Source: Parabacteroides distasonis (GTDB taxonomy: Bacteria > Bacteroidota > Bacteroidia > Bacteroidales > Tannerellaceae). From it: 49,225 nucleotides of DNA. The notes beneath the pieces were generated by a model. It was given only the letters and a program-made list of their open reading frames with translations. It searched no databases and was not told the DNA's origin. Both the position numbers and the translations under genes were made by a program. The stretch covers positions 1-49,225 of the forward strand of contig SUXM01000020.1 in assembly GCA_015060925.1 (NCBI GenBank), given 5' to 3'. Shown here one piece after another: positions 9,258 through 17,617 of this stretch (its first letter is position 1; every line of letters begins with the position of its first letter).

Positions 9258-10610
9258 ATGAGAACTATAGATTTAAATAAAGCTCAACAAGTAGTTGCAG
9301 AGGGAATGAATCAAACAGCATCTGAACGACTTAAACTTCAACAAGAAAGATTACATGAACTGGTTGCATATGTGCGAGAACACTCGCCCTATTTTGCAAA
9401 ACTGTATGCTTCTATTCCTAAATCATTCAATCTTACGGATCTTCCTATCACTAAGAAGAAGGTTTTATTAGATAATTATGATGATTGGGTAACTGACCGT
9501 GAATTACATTTGGATGATGTACTGAAGTATATTAAGCGTGATGTTTCTGAAGAAGATCATTTACTTTTAGGTAAATATACAGCTTTATGTACATCCGGTT
9601 CTACAGGAAATCCTCTACCCATGGTTAGGGACGACCATCGTAACAAAATACACTCCCAACTTATAGCTCAACGATTGTGTGGGAGTATGGAACCTGATAT
9701 TCTTAATATAAGAAAACATAAAGTTGCAACTATTATCCATTTATCGAATGGAGCTTCAAGTTATGAGGCTTTAAAAAGAATGAAGCGTGCAAACATTGGA
9801 TATGAACATAATTTACTAGCTTTATCTGTATTGGATAATATTGATAAAATCGTTGAAGAACTTAATCGTTTCCAACCGGAAGTTATGACTGGTTATCCAT
9901 CTGTACTTATCAAATTGGCATTAGAGCAGTTGAAAGGGTCTCTTCATATAAGTCCTAAAATAATAGTTTGTTCTGCAGAAATGTTAAGTGAAGATAATTT
10001 CTATCTGTTGAAAAGAGCTTTTAATTGTCCGATTGGAAACAACTATTGCATGACAGAAGGAGGAGAGATCGCTATGACCCATAATTGTCCTCATTTACAC
10101 TTAAATGAGGACTGGATAATCGTAGAACCTGTTGACAAAGATATGAATGTATTGGAATATTCGGATGAATGGTCTGAAGGTATCCTTGTTACGGATCTTA
10201 GTAATTATGTACAACCTATTATCCGTTATTATGTAAATGATGTTGTACGTATTAAACGAGAACCTATGGAATGTTGCTCATTACCTCGTTTAGAAATTCG
10301 TGGACGTGTTTTTGATGTGTGTACGATCTGCGGTAAAAGTTTTAGTGTTGCGGCCTTTTATATAAAAGCTGAAGTTTGGCCAGGATTATGCAGTTTTCAA
10401 TTTGTACAGACAGATGATAGGACATTAGAAATTAGAGGTACCTGTAAAGAGGATAGTCAATTAGATAAAGTATTAGGAAGCTACTGTCAATATGTTAAAT
10501 CTTTCCTGAATGATTTTGGTTGTGACGATGCACAAGTAGTATGGTCAAACAAACCTTTTATTCCTAATAAACGAGGAGGAAAGATTCCTGTTTACGTAAA
10601 ACTTGAATAA
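9258..10610 (+). CDS. PaaK/CapK-like adenylate-forming enzyme (phenylacetate-CoA ligase family)
   Basis: 450 residues, the usual length for the phenylacetate-CoA ligase/coenzyme F390 synthetase-like branch. The AMP-binding loop is CTSGSTGNPLPMV (about residue 112 onward). A second conserved segment, GNNYCMTEGGEIA, matches the ExE/TE region, and VQPIIRYYVNDVV corresponds to the ribose-binding Asp motif. The family activates aryl or acyl acids as adenylates and usually transfers them to CoA. Starting 13 nt after the NRPS, it probably supplies the acyl or aryl group taken up by the NRPS starter C domain. This is inference; there is no free-standing carrier protein in the operon, so the acceptor would be CoA or the NRPS itself. 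Confidence 0.8.
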   Translation: MRTIDLNKAQQVVAEGMNQTASERLKLQQERLHELVAYVREHSPYFAKLYASIPKSFNLTDLPITKKKVLLDNYDDWVTDRELHLDDVLKYIKRDVSEEDHLLLGKYTALCTSGSTGNPLPMVRDDHRNKIHSQLIAQRLCGSMEPDILNIRKHKVATIIHLSNGASSYEALKRMKRANIGYEHNLLALSVLDNIDKIVEELNRFQPEVMTGYPSVLIKLALEQLKGSLHISPKIIVCSAEMLSEDNFYLLKRAFNCPIGNNYCMTEGGEIAMTHNCPHLHLNEDWIIVEPVDKDMNVLEYSDEWSEGILVTDLSNYVQPIIRYYVNDVVRIKREPMECCSLPRLEIRGRVFDVCTICGKSFSVAAFYIKAEVWPGLCSFQFVQTDDRTLEIRGTCKEDSQLDKVLGSYCQYVKSFLNDFGCDDAQVVWSNKPFIPNKRGGKIPVYVKLE

Positions 10611-10621
10611 TAATAATTTGT

Positions 10622-11935
10622 ATGAATATAAAAGAGACACAAGATTTATCAAAGCTGTTCTGGCGTTATTTGTGGTCCTCAATTTTAATATCAGTATCTG
10701 CCAGTTTAGGTGTGATTGTGGATGGAGTGATTGTTGGTAACCTTATAGGGGAAAGTGGGGTCAGTGCAATAAACTTATCTACACCATTGTTACAGTTTAT
10801 GTTAACCATCAGTTTAATATTAGCTGCAGGAGCGGGGATACTTATCGGATATGCATTAGGGAAAGGAGAATTGTGTCGTGTTCGTTATATTTACACCCTT
10901 TCCATGACAGGAAGCTTGTTCGTCGGTTTATTGTTCTCTATATTAGGAATCTTTGTCAGTGAAGAAATTACAGGGATACTTTGTCACAATGATACTTTAT
11001 TTCCTTACACTCAAGACTATCTGAAACTCATATTGATAGGTGCACCCGCATTCATGATTTTGTGGGCCATGTCTACATTGATTGGAGTTGACGGAAGTCC
11101 ACGCCTGGCATCTTTGGCTCTTGTTATCGACAATGTTGTTCATCTTTTTTTAGATGTGATTTTTATCAAATTTTTGGGTTGGGGAATTGCCGGATCATCA
11201 GCTGCTACCGTAGTAGGCCATTTGGTAGGAATTGTGATTATGTTATACCATTACGCAAGTAAAAAGAATAATCTGCATTTCTCTTTCAAACATAATGAAC
11301 CTGAATGGGGAAACATTCTTTCGCAAGGAGCTCCATTAGCTGTTGCGTCAATTTGTCTTACCCTGTTATTAATGTCTGCCAATCGTATATTCCTTTCTAC
11401 CAATGGTCAAAGTGGGATCTTTGTGTTTGCTGTTTGTATGAATCTGTTGCAAATATACAATTTGTTTTTGGCAGGAACATGTCGTACTCTTCAGTCATTA
11501 GGAGCTATACAGATAGGGAAAAACGATAACGAAGCATTTCGATTGATTTTAAAAAAATCTTTTAGCTTTATCACCATATCCATGATTATAACATGTGTGC
11601 TGATTTATTTCTTCCCGGGAAGTATCTCTCGATTGTTTGGAGCAACTAAGCCAGAGACATTAGCCGCATGTAACCATGCTTTACGCATCTTTGCAATTAG
11701 TTTCATTCCATTCTGTTACATCTATTTTGTAATGATTGTTTATAAACTCTATAAACAAGACCACATGGCACTTTTCATTTCGTTTGCCTTATCCCTTACA
11801 GTCATTCCTGTCTTATGGGTTATCGCTCATTTTATGCCATCCTACATTTGGTATAGCTATCTGATTGCGTATATATTGGAAATTGTTGCCATATTTATTC
11901 TTCATAAAGCAACTCATGCTAAGTTTAGTTTATAG
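10622..11935 (+). CDS. MATE family efflux transporter
   Basis: 437 residues, almost entirely hydrophobic, with about twelve predicted membrane segments and the two-fold layout of MATE/NorM transporters (for example VDGVIVGNLIGESGVSAINL near the start and IDNVVHLFLDVIFIKFLGWG near 180). MATE proteins export cationic or amphipathic compounds in exchange for Na+ or H+. It lies 11 nt after the adenylating enzyme and 5 nt before the phosphopantetheinyl transferase, so the likely job is export of the NRPS product, which would also give self-protection. The substrate is inferred from context only. Confidence 0.88.
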   Translation: MNIKETQDLSKLFWRYLWSSILISVSASLGVIVDGVIVGNLIGESGVSAINLSTPLLQFMLTISLILAAGAGILIGYALGKGELCRVRYIYTLSMTGSLFVGLLFSILGIFVSEEITGILCHNDTLFPYTQDYLKLILIGAPAFMILWAMSTLIGVDGSPRLASLALVIDNVVHLFLDVIFIKFLGWGIAGSSAATVVGHLVGIVIMLYHYASKKNNLHFSFKHNEPEWGNILSQGAPLAVASICLTLLLMSANRIFLSTNGQSGIFVFAVCMNLLQIYNLFLAGTCRTLQSLGAIQIGKNDNEAFRLILKKSFSFITISMIITCVLIYFFPGSISRLFGATKPETLAACNHALRIFAISFIPFCYIYFVMIVYKLYKQDHMALFISFALSLTVIPVLWVIAHFMPSYIWYSYLIAYILEIVAIFILHKATHAKFSL

Positions 11936-11940
11936 CATAA

Positions 11941-12510
11941 ATGATTCTGTTAACGGAACATATAAACGACTTTGATCTTGAAACTGCTCTTAAACAAGTG
12001 TCAGAGCAACGTAGGAAATATGCCTTAAGATACAAGAATGAAAGGGATAGACGATTGTGTATAAAGGCCTATCTTTTACTCTGTGAAGGTTTGCAAAAAG
12101 AATATGGTATAACAGATAAACCTCATTTTCATTTTGGGAAATTTGGGAAACCGGTACTGGCAGATTTTCCCCATATCCATTTCAATCTCAGTCATTGTAA
12201 TGATGCTGTCATTTGTGTATTAGGAAATAGTCCTATGGGGGTAGATATTGAGTCTGTTATTCCTTTTGATGAAGAATTGGCATTGCAAACAATGAATGAA
12301 GAAGAGATGAGGCAAATCACATTATCACAATGTCCCGACATTGAATTCATGCGTTATTGGACTCAAAAAGAGGCTGTCTTAAAATTATGGGGATATGGGA
12401 TCCAAAATAATATGAAGAATATATTGGATAACAACGTGCAAAGTTTAACTACATTTGTAAGCCCCAATAAAAAATTTGTATATAGTATCACAGAGGCATT
12501 CACGATATAA
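11941..12510 (+). CDS. 4'-phosphopantetheinyl transferase, Sfp type
   Basis: 189 residues, somewhat short for the Sfp group (usually 200-240). The signature motifs are present: FNLSHC at 81-86, GVDIES with Asp102 and Glu104 (magnesium ligands), and WTQKEAVLKLWG with Trp140, Lys143 and Glu144. It transfers phosphopantetheine from CoA to the serine of carrier domains, here most likely Ser963 and Ser1981 of the NRPS. Last gene of the operon, 5 nt after the MATE gene. The operon therefore carries its own activating enzyme and does not depend on the host AcpS. Confidence 0.92.
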   Translation: MILLTEHINDFDLETALKQVSEQRRKYALRYKNERDRRLCIKAYLLLCEGLQKEYGITDKPHFHFGKFGKPVLADFPHIHFNLSHCNDAVICVLGNSPMGVDIESVIPFDEELALQTMNEEEMRQITLSQCPDIEFMRYWTQKEAVLKLWGYGIQNNMKNILDNNVQSLTTFVSPNKKFVYSITEAFTI

Positions 12511-12537
12511 CATTTATAATATAGTTAGTAACGCCAC

Positions 12538-12585
12538 TTACCTCGGAGGTAATTTGGATTTCCTCCGAGGTAACTCAGACTACCT
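12538..12585. repeat. 21-bp-period palindromic repeat, locus B
   Basis: TTACCTCGGAGGTAA (12538-12552) and TTTCCTCCGAGGTAA (12559-12573) are 21 bp apart, and a decayed half unit CTACCT starts at 12580. Each unit has 6-bp arms around a CGG or CCG centre. The two units can also pair with each other as a 12-bp stem. The repeat fills most of the gap between the converging NRPS operon and ispD and might act as a terminator, although no T run follows. Confidence 0.8.
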
Positions 12586-12603
12586 ACCAAATCATTTTCA
12601 TTT

Positions 12604-13308
12604 CTATTGCTGTTGTCTAATCAACGCTTCTGCAAGTAATAGATCCATGGGGGTCGTGATCTTAATATTTTCCCGATTACCGGGAACAGCTTTCACCTCA
12701 TGCCCCATCGCCTCCACTACCGATGCATCATCTGTAAACAATTCAGTATAAGTTTGTTCATATGCTTTAACCAGAAGATTAAAATCAAAAACTTGAGGGG
12801 TCTGTACCGCCAAATAACGTGAACGATCCACCGGATGACTACCCTTTTCAGTCATCTCACGGAGCGAATCGACCACCGGCACTACCGGGATGGATGCCCC
12901 CGACAGCTCCGCTTCGGTAAAACAGCGACTAATTACCTCCGGATTCACCAAAGGACGTACACCATCATGGATGGCTATCAAAGCCTTCTCGCCTGACAAA
13001 CCTTCGGCAATCCTCTTTTCTTTCAGAAATTGCAAGCCATTTCGGACTGAATGGAAGCGAGTTTCTCCTCCATTAACAATTTGATGAGGGGCTTTGCTAC
13101 CGATCTCCTTACACAACATTTTCCAATAGGACTGATGATCTTCTGGCAAAATCAAAATCAACTCTACCGTATCGTCCCAACGATAAAAGGCTTCCAAAGT
13201 ATGCATCAAAACCGGTTTCCCTTCAATCGGTATAAACTGTTTCGGCAAATCACCTCCCATACGTAAGCCTCGGCCACCGGCCACTATAATCACATATTTC
13301 TTTCTCAT
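12604..13308 (-). CDS. ispD: 2-C-methyl-D-erythritol 4-phosphate cytidylyltransferase
   Basis: 234 residues from the ATG at 13308, chosen because it overlaps the xseB stop as ATGA; an ATG at 13314 adds two residues. The nucleotide-binding start [17 protein letters not shown] is the IspD signature (GxGxRMG..PKQ), followed by [13 protein letters not shown] and, later, [11 protein letters not shown], which is the typical IspD HDGARP-like segment. It joins CTP and methylerythritol phosphate in the non-mevalonate isoprenoid pathway in the cytoplasm. It is the last gene of xseA-xseB-ispD, a tightly overlapping minus-strand operon, and converges with the NRPS operon. Confidence 0.93.
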   Translation of the reverse strand: MRKKYVIIVAGGRGLRMGGDLPKQFIPIEGKPVLMHTLEAFYRWDDTVELILILPEDHQSYWKMLCKEIGSKAPHQIVNGGETRFHSVRNGLQFLKEKRIAEGLSGEKALIAIHDGVRPLVNPEVISRCFTEAELSGASIPVVPVVDSLREMTEKGSHPVDRSRYLAVQTPQVFDFNLLVKAYEQTYTELFTDDASVVEAMGHEVKAVPGNRENIKITTPMDLLLAEALIRQQQ

Positions 13309-13502
13309 TCCCATTCCTCCAATACTTTTTTCACCTCCTCATCTGCTTTATATAGCTTCTCCTTACACAACTTGATTAATCGCGTCGCCTCTTTTACCTT
13401 TTCAGAAAGGAGATCCACATCCAACTCTCCGTTTTCAATATCGGCCACAATCTTTCGAAGCTTTTCTATCGCCTCATTATATGTTTCTGTTTTCTTCGGC
13501 AT
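13305..13502 (-). CDS. xseB: Exodeoxyribonuclease VII small subunit
   Basis: 65 residues, normal length. The sequence [20 protein letters not shown], then [21 protein letters not shown], is the classic XseB helical hairpin. Several XseB chains bind one XseA to form the nuclease that degrades single-stranded DNA from both ends. The start overlaps the 3' end of xseA by 26 nt, and the stop overlaps the ispD start, which points to translational coupling of all three genes. Confidence 0.93.
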   Translation of the reverse strand: MPKKTETYNEAIEKLRKIVADIENGELDVDLLSEKVKEATRLIKLCKEKLYKADEEVKKVLEEWE

Positions 13503-14856
13503 AATTAATTTCTATTTTAGGATTTGTTTTTACTTTCACTTGAACTTCTCCATCCGAGAAACGGATAAACAATTCATCCCCTTGCGCCAACACCTTAGCC
13601 TCTTTGACAATCTTTCCAGCTTTCAACGTCAAACTGTATCCTCGTTTTAACAAGTAATCAGGGGAGGCCATCTTCACATATTGTTCTGTCAGTTCAATCC
13701 ACCGTTCCCGCTCCTTCAATTGTCCATCCACCCGATTCTTGAGCTGTAAAACCAATGCATCCAAACCGTTCTTTTTCCTATTCAACAACGTAGCTGCCAT
13801 AATCGGGAGCTGGCCACCTATACGCTTCAACAGAGAACGGTTACGTTCCACTTGATTCAAAACCCATACAGGCAAACGGTTCCCTAACAACTGCAAGAGA
13901 GATTGTTGTTTTGCCAACTGATCAGTAGCAAACTGGCAAACTGCTTGTTGCAAAGTATCTAACTCATCAGCAGCTCTATCCATTTGGGCAATTAGAAACT
14001 CCGCAACGGCAGTTGGGGTTTTCATACGAGTATGCGCCACCATATCCAACACCGTATCATCCCGTTCATGTCCGATACCGGTAATAACAGGCAATGGGAA
14101 CTGCGCACAATTGGTTGCCAACAGATAGGAGTCGAAACTACTTAAATCCGAAGTGGCACCACCTCCACGAATAATCACTACCACATCAAAATATTCTAAG
14201 TGTCGATAAACCTGATCCAATGCCGCAATTACAGACTCCTCCGTCCGTTCACCCTGCATCAAAGCCGGGAACAATCGGATATAAAAAGGATACCCCGCCT
14301 TATTATTCGCTAACTGGTTCATGAAATCCTCATATCCGGCAGCCGTAGGAGAAGTTATCACTGCAATCCGTTTCGGTAATGTAGGGAAAAGAAGCTCCTT
14401 GTTTAAAGAGAATACACCTTCCTCCTTTAACTGGCGGATAATCTCTTGCCGTTTCCGAATCAAATCTCCTAATGTGTAAGCCGGATCAATATCCAAGACA
14501 GTAAGACTATATCCGTACAACTCATGGAACTCAACCGAAACCTTAACCAACACCTTCAAACCGGAAGCAAACATTTGTCCTGTCTCCATCTCAAAATAGG
14601 GCTTCAACATCCGGAAGGTCTTCGCCCAAATCGAGCCTCGTGCACGCGCCACCAATTGTCCCGAAACCGGATGCTTCTCAATAAATTCCAAGTAACAGTG
14701 ACCAGAAGAGGCATTACAACGAACATCACTCATCTCTGCCCGTATCCAACAAGTATCTGGGATCGCTTGTTGTAGTACATGCTTCACTCGGTTATTCAAC
14801 TCTAGTAAAGAATAAGCCTCTCGTGTTTGTTCTTTTGTATTGTACTCGTATTCCAT
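13477..14856 (-). CDS. xseA: Exodeoxyribonuclease VII large subunit
   Basis: 459 residues, typical length. An N-terminal OB-fold (about 18-115; CWIRAEMSDVRCNASSGHCY, then YGYSLTVLDIDPAYTLGDL) is followed by the catalytic core with VITSPTAAGYEDFMNQL, VVIIRGGGATSDLSSFDSYL and TGIGHERDDTVLDMVAHTRM, and then a long coiled-coil region that binds XseB. It is the catalytic and DNA-binding subunit of exonuclease VII. First gene of the xseA-xseB-ispD operon; a -7-like TATTTTTG lies on the minus strand at 14904-14897, about 40 nt before the start. Confidence 0.95.
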   Translation of the reverse strand: MEYEYNTKEQTREAYSLLELNNRVKHVLQQAIPDTCWIRAEMSDVRCNASSGHCYLEFIEKHPVSGQLVARARGSIWAKTFRMLKPYFEMETGQMFASGLKVLVKVSVEFHELYGYSLTVLDIDPAYTLGDLIRKRQEIIRQLKEEGVFSLNKELLFPTLPKRIAVITSPTAAGYEDFMNQLANNKAGYPFYIRLFPALMQGERTEESVIAALDQVYRHLEYFDVVVIIRGGGATSDLSSFDSYLLATNCAQFPLPVITGIGHERDDTVLDMVAHTRMKTPTAVAEFLIAQMDRAADELDTLQQAVCQFATDQLAKQQSLLQLLGNRLPVWVLNQVERNRSLLKRIGGQLPIMAATLLNRKKNGLDALVLQLKNRVDGQLKERERWIELTEQYVKMASPDYLLKRGYSLTLKAGKIVKEAKVLAQGDELFIRFSDGEVQVKVKTNPKIEINYAEENRNI

Positions 14857-14960
14857 CTTCCTTCCTATATCCTTGAATCCACATATCCAATTATATCAAA
14901 AATAGATAATATAATCCAAACCTCAATGCCCATTCATAAGAAAAATATGAATAAAAACAA

Positions 14961-15000
14961 AAACGGGCGAAAAATGCCTCTAAACATCTTCCGCCCGTTT
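14961..15000 (-). terminator. Intrinsic terminator after the FKBP lipoprotein gene
   Basis: AAACGGGCGAAAAATG and CATCTTCCGCCCGTTT pair over 16 positions with two mismatches around an 8-nt loop. Minus-strand sequence beyond the stem is T-rich (TTGTTTTTAT). It sits just after the FKBP lipoprotein stop (15023) and before the xseA promoter. Confidence 0.8.
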
Positions 15001-15022
15001 ATTTTAAAAAAAAATGAACTAC

Positions 15023-15742
15023 TTATTTTTTAGAATCATCTTTTACGATTTCAAGCAATTCGATTTCAAATTTCAATGTGCTGTTAGCTCTAATATCTGC
15101 ACCTGCACCACGTTCACCGTATGCCAATTCAGAAGGGATCCATACAATATATTTAGAACCTACCGGCATCAACTGAAGCACTTCTGTCCAACCTTTGATA
15201 ACCTGACCAACGCCAAATTCAGCCGGTTCACCACGATCTACAGAGCTATCGAACTTTGTTCCATTCAACAATGTACCTGTATAGTGAACTTTTACTTTAT
15301 CATCAGCTGTCGGTTTTGCACCCTTACCTTCTGTAACTACTTGATATTGCAAACCGCTTTCAGTAGTGATCACACCACTCTTTGTTTTGTTTTCAGCCAA
15401 GAATTTTTCACCTTCTTCTTTGTTCTTCTCAGCTTCTTTAGTTGCAGCATGCATAAAATAAGTTTGCATATAAGCCTGTGCTTCCTGCGGAGTCATCTTC
15501 ATAGCTGCACTATCACCTTTAATAGCCTGGATAAAACCAGCGATTAAATCATCTACATTAGCAGGATCTCCCGGTAATGTTTTCAAGTTTTCTTTATAAC
15601 CTGCACCTGTTGTAATACCGATTGCATAACTTACACTGTCTGCTCCAGTTTTCAAAGATGCACTCTTGTGAGAACCACCACCACAAGAAACCATACCCAT
15701 AGCTACAACTGCTGTAGCAACTAATACACTAATCTTTTTCAT
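15023..15742 (-). CDS. FKBP-type peptidyl-prolyl isomerase, lipoprotein (FkpA/Mip-like)
   Basis: 239 residues. A lipoprotein signal ends at the lipobox MVSC (Cys20), followed by a Gly/Ser linker. The FKBP-N dimerisation segment spans about 30-120 and the catalytic FKBP domain about 125-235 (KVHYTGTLLNGTKFDSSVDR, GVGQVIKGWTEVLQLMPVGS, SELAYGERGAG). It should act as a folding helper at the periplasmic side of a membrane. It lies 11 nt downstream of a paralogous FKBP gene without signal peptide, so the two look like an operon that makes a cytoplasmic and an exported version of the same enzyme. A strong terminator follows. Confidence 0.9.
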   Translation of the reverse strand: MKKISVLVATAVVAMGMVSCGGGSHKSASLKTGADSVSYAIGITTGAGYKENLKTLPGDPANVDDLIAGFIQAIKGDSAAMKMTPQEAQAYMQTYFMHAATKEAEKNKEEGEKFLAENKTKSGVITTESGLQYQVVTEGKGAKPTADDKVKVHYTGTLLNGTKFDSSVDRGEPAEFGVGQVIKGWTEVLQLMPVGSKYIVWIPSELAYGERGAGADIRANSTLKFEIELLEIVKDDSKK

Positions 15743-15753
15743 CTTTCTTTTTT

Positions 15754-16341
15754 CTATTTTACAATGTCTAATAATTCTACATCAAAAATCAGAGTACTGT
15801 TCGGTTCAATCACATCACCTGCTCCCTGCTCACCATATGCTAACTCAGACGGTATAAACAGACGCCATTTAGATCCAACAGACATCAGTTGCAAGGCTTC
15901 CACCCAACCTGGGATAACCTGTGACACACCAAATACAGCCGGCTGTCCACGTTGTACAGAACTGTCGAACACTGTTCCATTAATTAACGTACCATGATAA
16001 TGGCATTTTACTTTATCACTTGCAGCCGGTTTTGCTCCTTCTCCGTTCTGCAATACTTGATACTGCAAACCGCTTGGCAAAGTAACAACTCCGGCTTTTC
16101 CTTTATTGATTGTCAAAAATTCCTCTCCGGCTTTCTTATTTAATTCCAACTTTTGCTTCTGAAGATTCATAAAAAATTCATTAATCACCTGCTTGGCTTC
16201 ATCATAACTGATTGCCGGTTGAGCACCACTTAAAACATCATTCAAACCCTTTACAAAATCCTCAACTTGAAGACTGTTAATTCCTGAATTCTGGAAATTA
16301 TTCCCTATACTTAAACCCAGTGCGTAACTAATTTTATCCAT
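15754..16341 (-). CDS. FKBP-type peptidyl-prolyl isomerase, cytoplasmic (FklB-like)
   Basis: 195 residues from the ATG at 16341 (MDKISYALGLSIG); in-frame codons further upstream lie across the promoter and are not used. It has the FKBP-N segment (about 1-90) and an FKBP domain (about 100-195: KCHYHGTLINGTVFDSS, GVSQVIPGWVEALQLMSVGS, SELAYGEQGAG). No signal peptide, so the protein is probably cytoplasmic, as FklB is. First gene of the two-gene FKBP operon. Confidence 0.9.
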   Translation of the reverse strand: MDKISYALGLSIGNNFQNSGINSLQVEDFVKGLNDVLSGAQPAISYDEAKQVINEFFMNLQKQKLELNKKAGEEFLTINKGKAGVVTLPSGLQYQVLQNGEGAKPAASDKVKCHYHGTLINGTVFDSSVQRGQPAVFGVSQVIPGWVEALQLMSVGSKWRLFIPSELAYGEQGAGDVIEPNSTLIFDVELLDIVK

Positions 16342-16371
16342 TCTTTTTTCTTTTCTTCTAATAATGAGCCA

Positions 16372-16379
16372 CAAAAGTA
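16372..16379 (-). promoter_or_regulatory. -7 box of the FKBP operon
   Basis: Minus-strand TACTTTTG matches TAnnTTTG and lies 30 nt before the ATG at 16341. A TTTG at 16405-16402 is a possible -33 box, with a slightly long 22-nt spacer. Confidence 0.5.
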
Positions 16380-16559
16380 ATGCTTTTAACTACATAAACA
16401 GCAAAAACAACACTTTTTCACTCTTTTACTCCTCCATAATTATCTCAAAATCCACCTTTAAGGGGAATATTCAGACTAAATAAGAACAAATATGAAGGAA
16501 TAAATGTTGTCTTCATTCATTTTTCCACCCGATTCAGACACGCTAAATATAAAATTATG

Positions 16560-16567
16560 TAACTTTG
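16560..16567 (+). promoter_or_regulatory. Putative -7 box of the DUF4886 gene
   Basis: TAACTTTG matches TAnnTTTG and lies 65 nt upstream of the ATG at 16633. No -33 TTTG is seen at the usual spacing. Confidence 0.4.
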
Positions 16568-16632
16568 TTACTTGTTCAATTTAGTTTAGTTATTTATAAG
16601 TTTTTTTGTTAACATATCAAATTCAAAAAACA

Positions 16633-17538
16633 ATGAAAAAAAAATTATTTGCTTTACTTGTCGTATGCTTCCATTTGGTAAGCATCTCTGTTTTTGCACA
16701 GACTAACTATCCGATACCTCAAAACCCGGATACGTTACGAATCTTAGGTATTGGAAACAGTTTCACAGATGATGGAATGATGTATCTTCCGGATCTTTTG
16801 GAAGCTGCAGGTATTAAAAATGTAATTTTAGGTCGCCTTTACATTGGTGGTTGTTCATTAGAAGGCCATTGTATCCAAGATCAAAAAGCGCCAAACGAAG
16901 GTCAATACATTTATTATAAATCAACTGAGAACAAATGGGAACCGGGAATCAAAGGAACTCATCTACATACTGGTATCGAAGATGAAAACTGGGATATCAT
17001 CGTATTGCAACAACAATCCGGCAAATCCGGTTGGTATCTAACCTATCAGCCTTGGTTAACCCAGTTAATTGAAATCGTCCGCATGCACAGTACAAACGCA
17101 GGCGCATGTATTGCATGGCAGCAGACTTGGTCATACGCTAAGACCAGTAAGCATGGCGAATTCAGTCGTTATGGAAAGAGTGGTAATATGATGTATGAAT
17201 CCATCATTAATTGCAACAAACAGTTGATGGAAGATTCTCAAATCAATGTAATTATCCCTTCTGGAACAACCGTTCAAAACCTGCGTCAAACTGCTTTATG
17301 TGATTCTTTGGAATTTACTCGTGATGGTTTCCATTTGGATTATAAGATGGGACGTTATGCTGCCGCTTGTACTTGGTTCCAGGCATTAGTTGCTCCATCT
17401 TTGAAAACAACTTTGGCTGGTAATCCTTGCCGTTTAGCAGATACAAAATATCCATTAACAGACGAAGAGGCTTTAGCTTGCCAATTAGCAGCAAGAAGAG
17501 CTTGTGCTAGATTATTTGAAATTACTGTTGATAAATAA
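16633..17538 (+). CDS. Secreted DUF4886 protein, SGNH hydrolase-like
   Basis: 301 residues from the ATG at 16633, chosen because MKKKLFALLVVCFHLVSISV and the following FAQ form a clean signal peptide. The mature protein starts with ILGIGNSFTDDGMMYLPDLL, the block I serine motif of SGNH-like hydrolases in the DUF4886 family. It has NWDIIVLQQQSG in the middle and a block V-like DGFHLD near residue 246. SGNH members are esterases or acetylhydrolases often acting on glycans; the substrate here is unknown. It stands alone and converges on sppA, with a shared terminator. Confidence 0.82.
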   Translation: MKKKLFALLVVCFHLVSISVFAQTNYPIPQNPDTLRILGIGNSFTDDGMMYLPDLLEAAGIKNVILGRLYIGGCSLEGHCIQDQKAPNEGQYIYYKSTENKWEPGIKGTHLHTGIEDENWDIIVLQQQSGKSGWYLTYQPWLTQLIEIVRMHSTNAGACIAWQQTWSYAKTSKHGEFSRYGKSGNMMYESIINCNKQLMEDSQINVIIPSGTTVQNLRQTALCDSLEFTRDGFHLDYKMGRYAAACTWFQALVAPSLKTTLAGNPCRLADTKYPLTDEEALACQLAARRACARLFEITVDK

Positions 17539-17560
17539 GGATTTTCATCCTAAAAGGATA

Positions 17561-17599
17561 AAAAAAAGACTGTCTGGTATTTTTCAGACAGTCTTTTTT
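17561..17599. terminator. Bidirectional intrinsic terminator
   Basis: A stem of AAAAAAGACTGTCTG with CAGACAGTCTTTTTT and an 8-nt loop lies between the converging DUF4886 gene and sppA. A-runs and T-runs at the two ends allow function in both directions. Confidence 0.9.
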
Positions 17600-17617
17600 G
17601 TTTTTCCAATTATAATA

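Noticed and set aside
12476..12751. Open frame across locus B between the PPTase and ispD
   Set aside because: It overlaps both real genes, begins inside the PPTase frame and has no protein-like composition; the gap is filled by the palindromic repeat.
13305..13502. Overlap of xseB with xseA as a sequencing error
   Set aside because: Both proteins have complete family-typical ends, and overlap of these two genes is normal.
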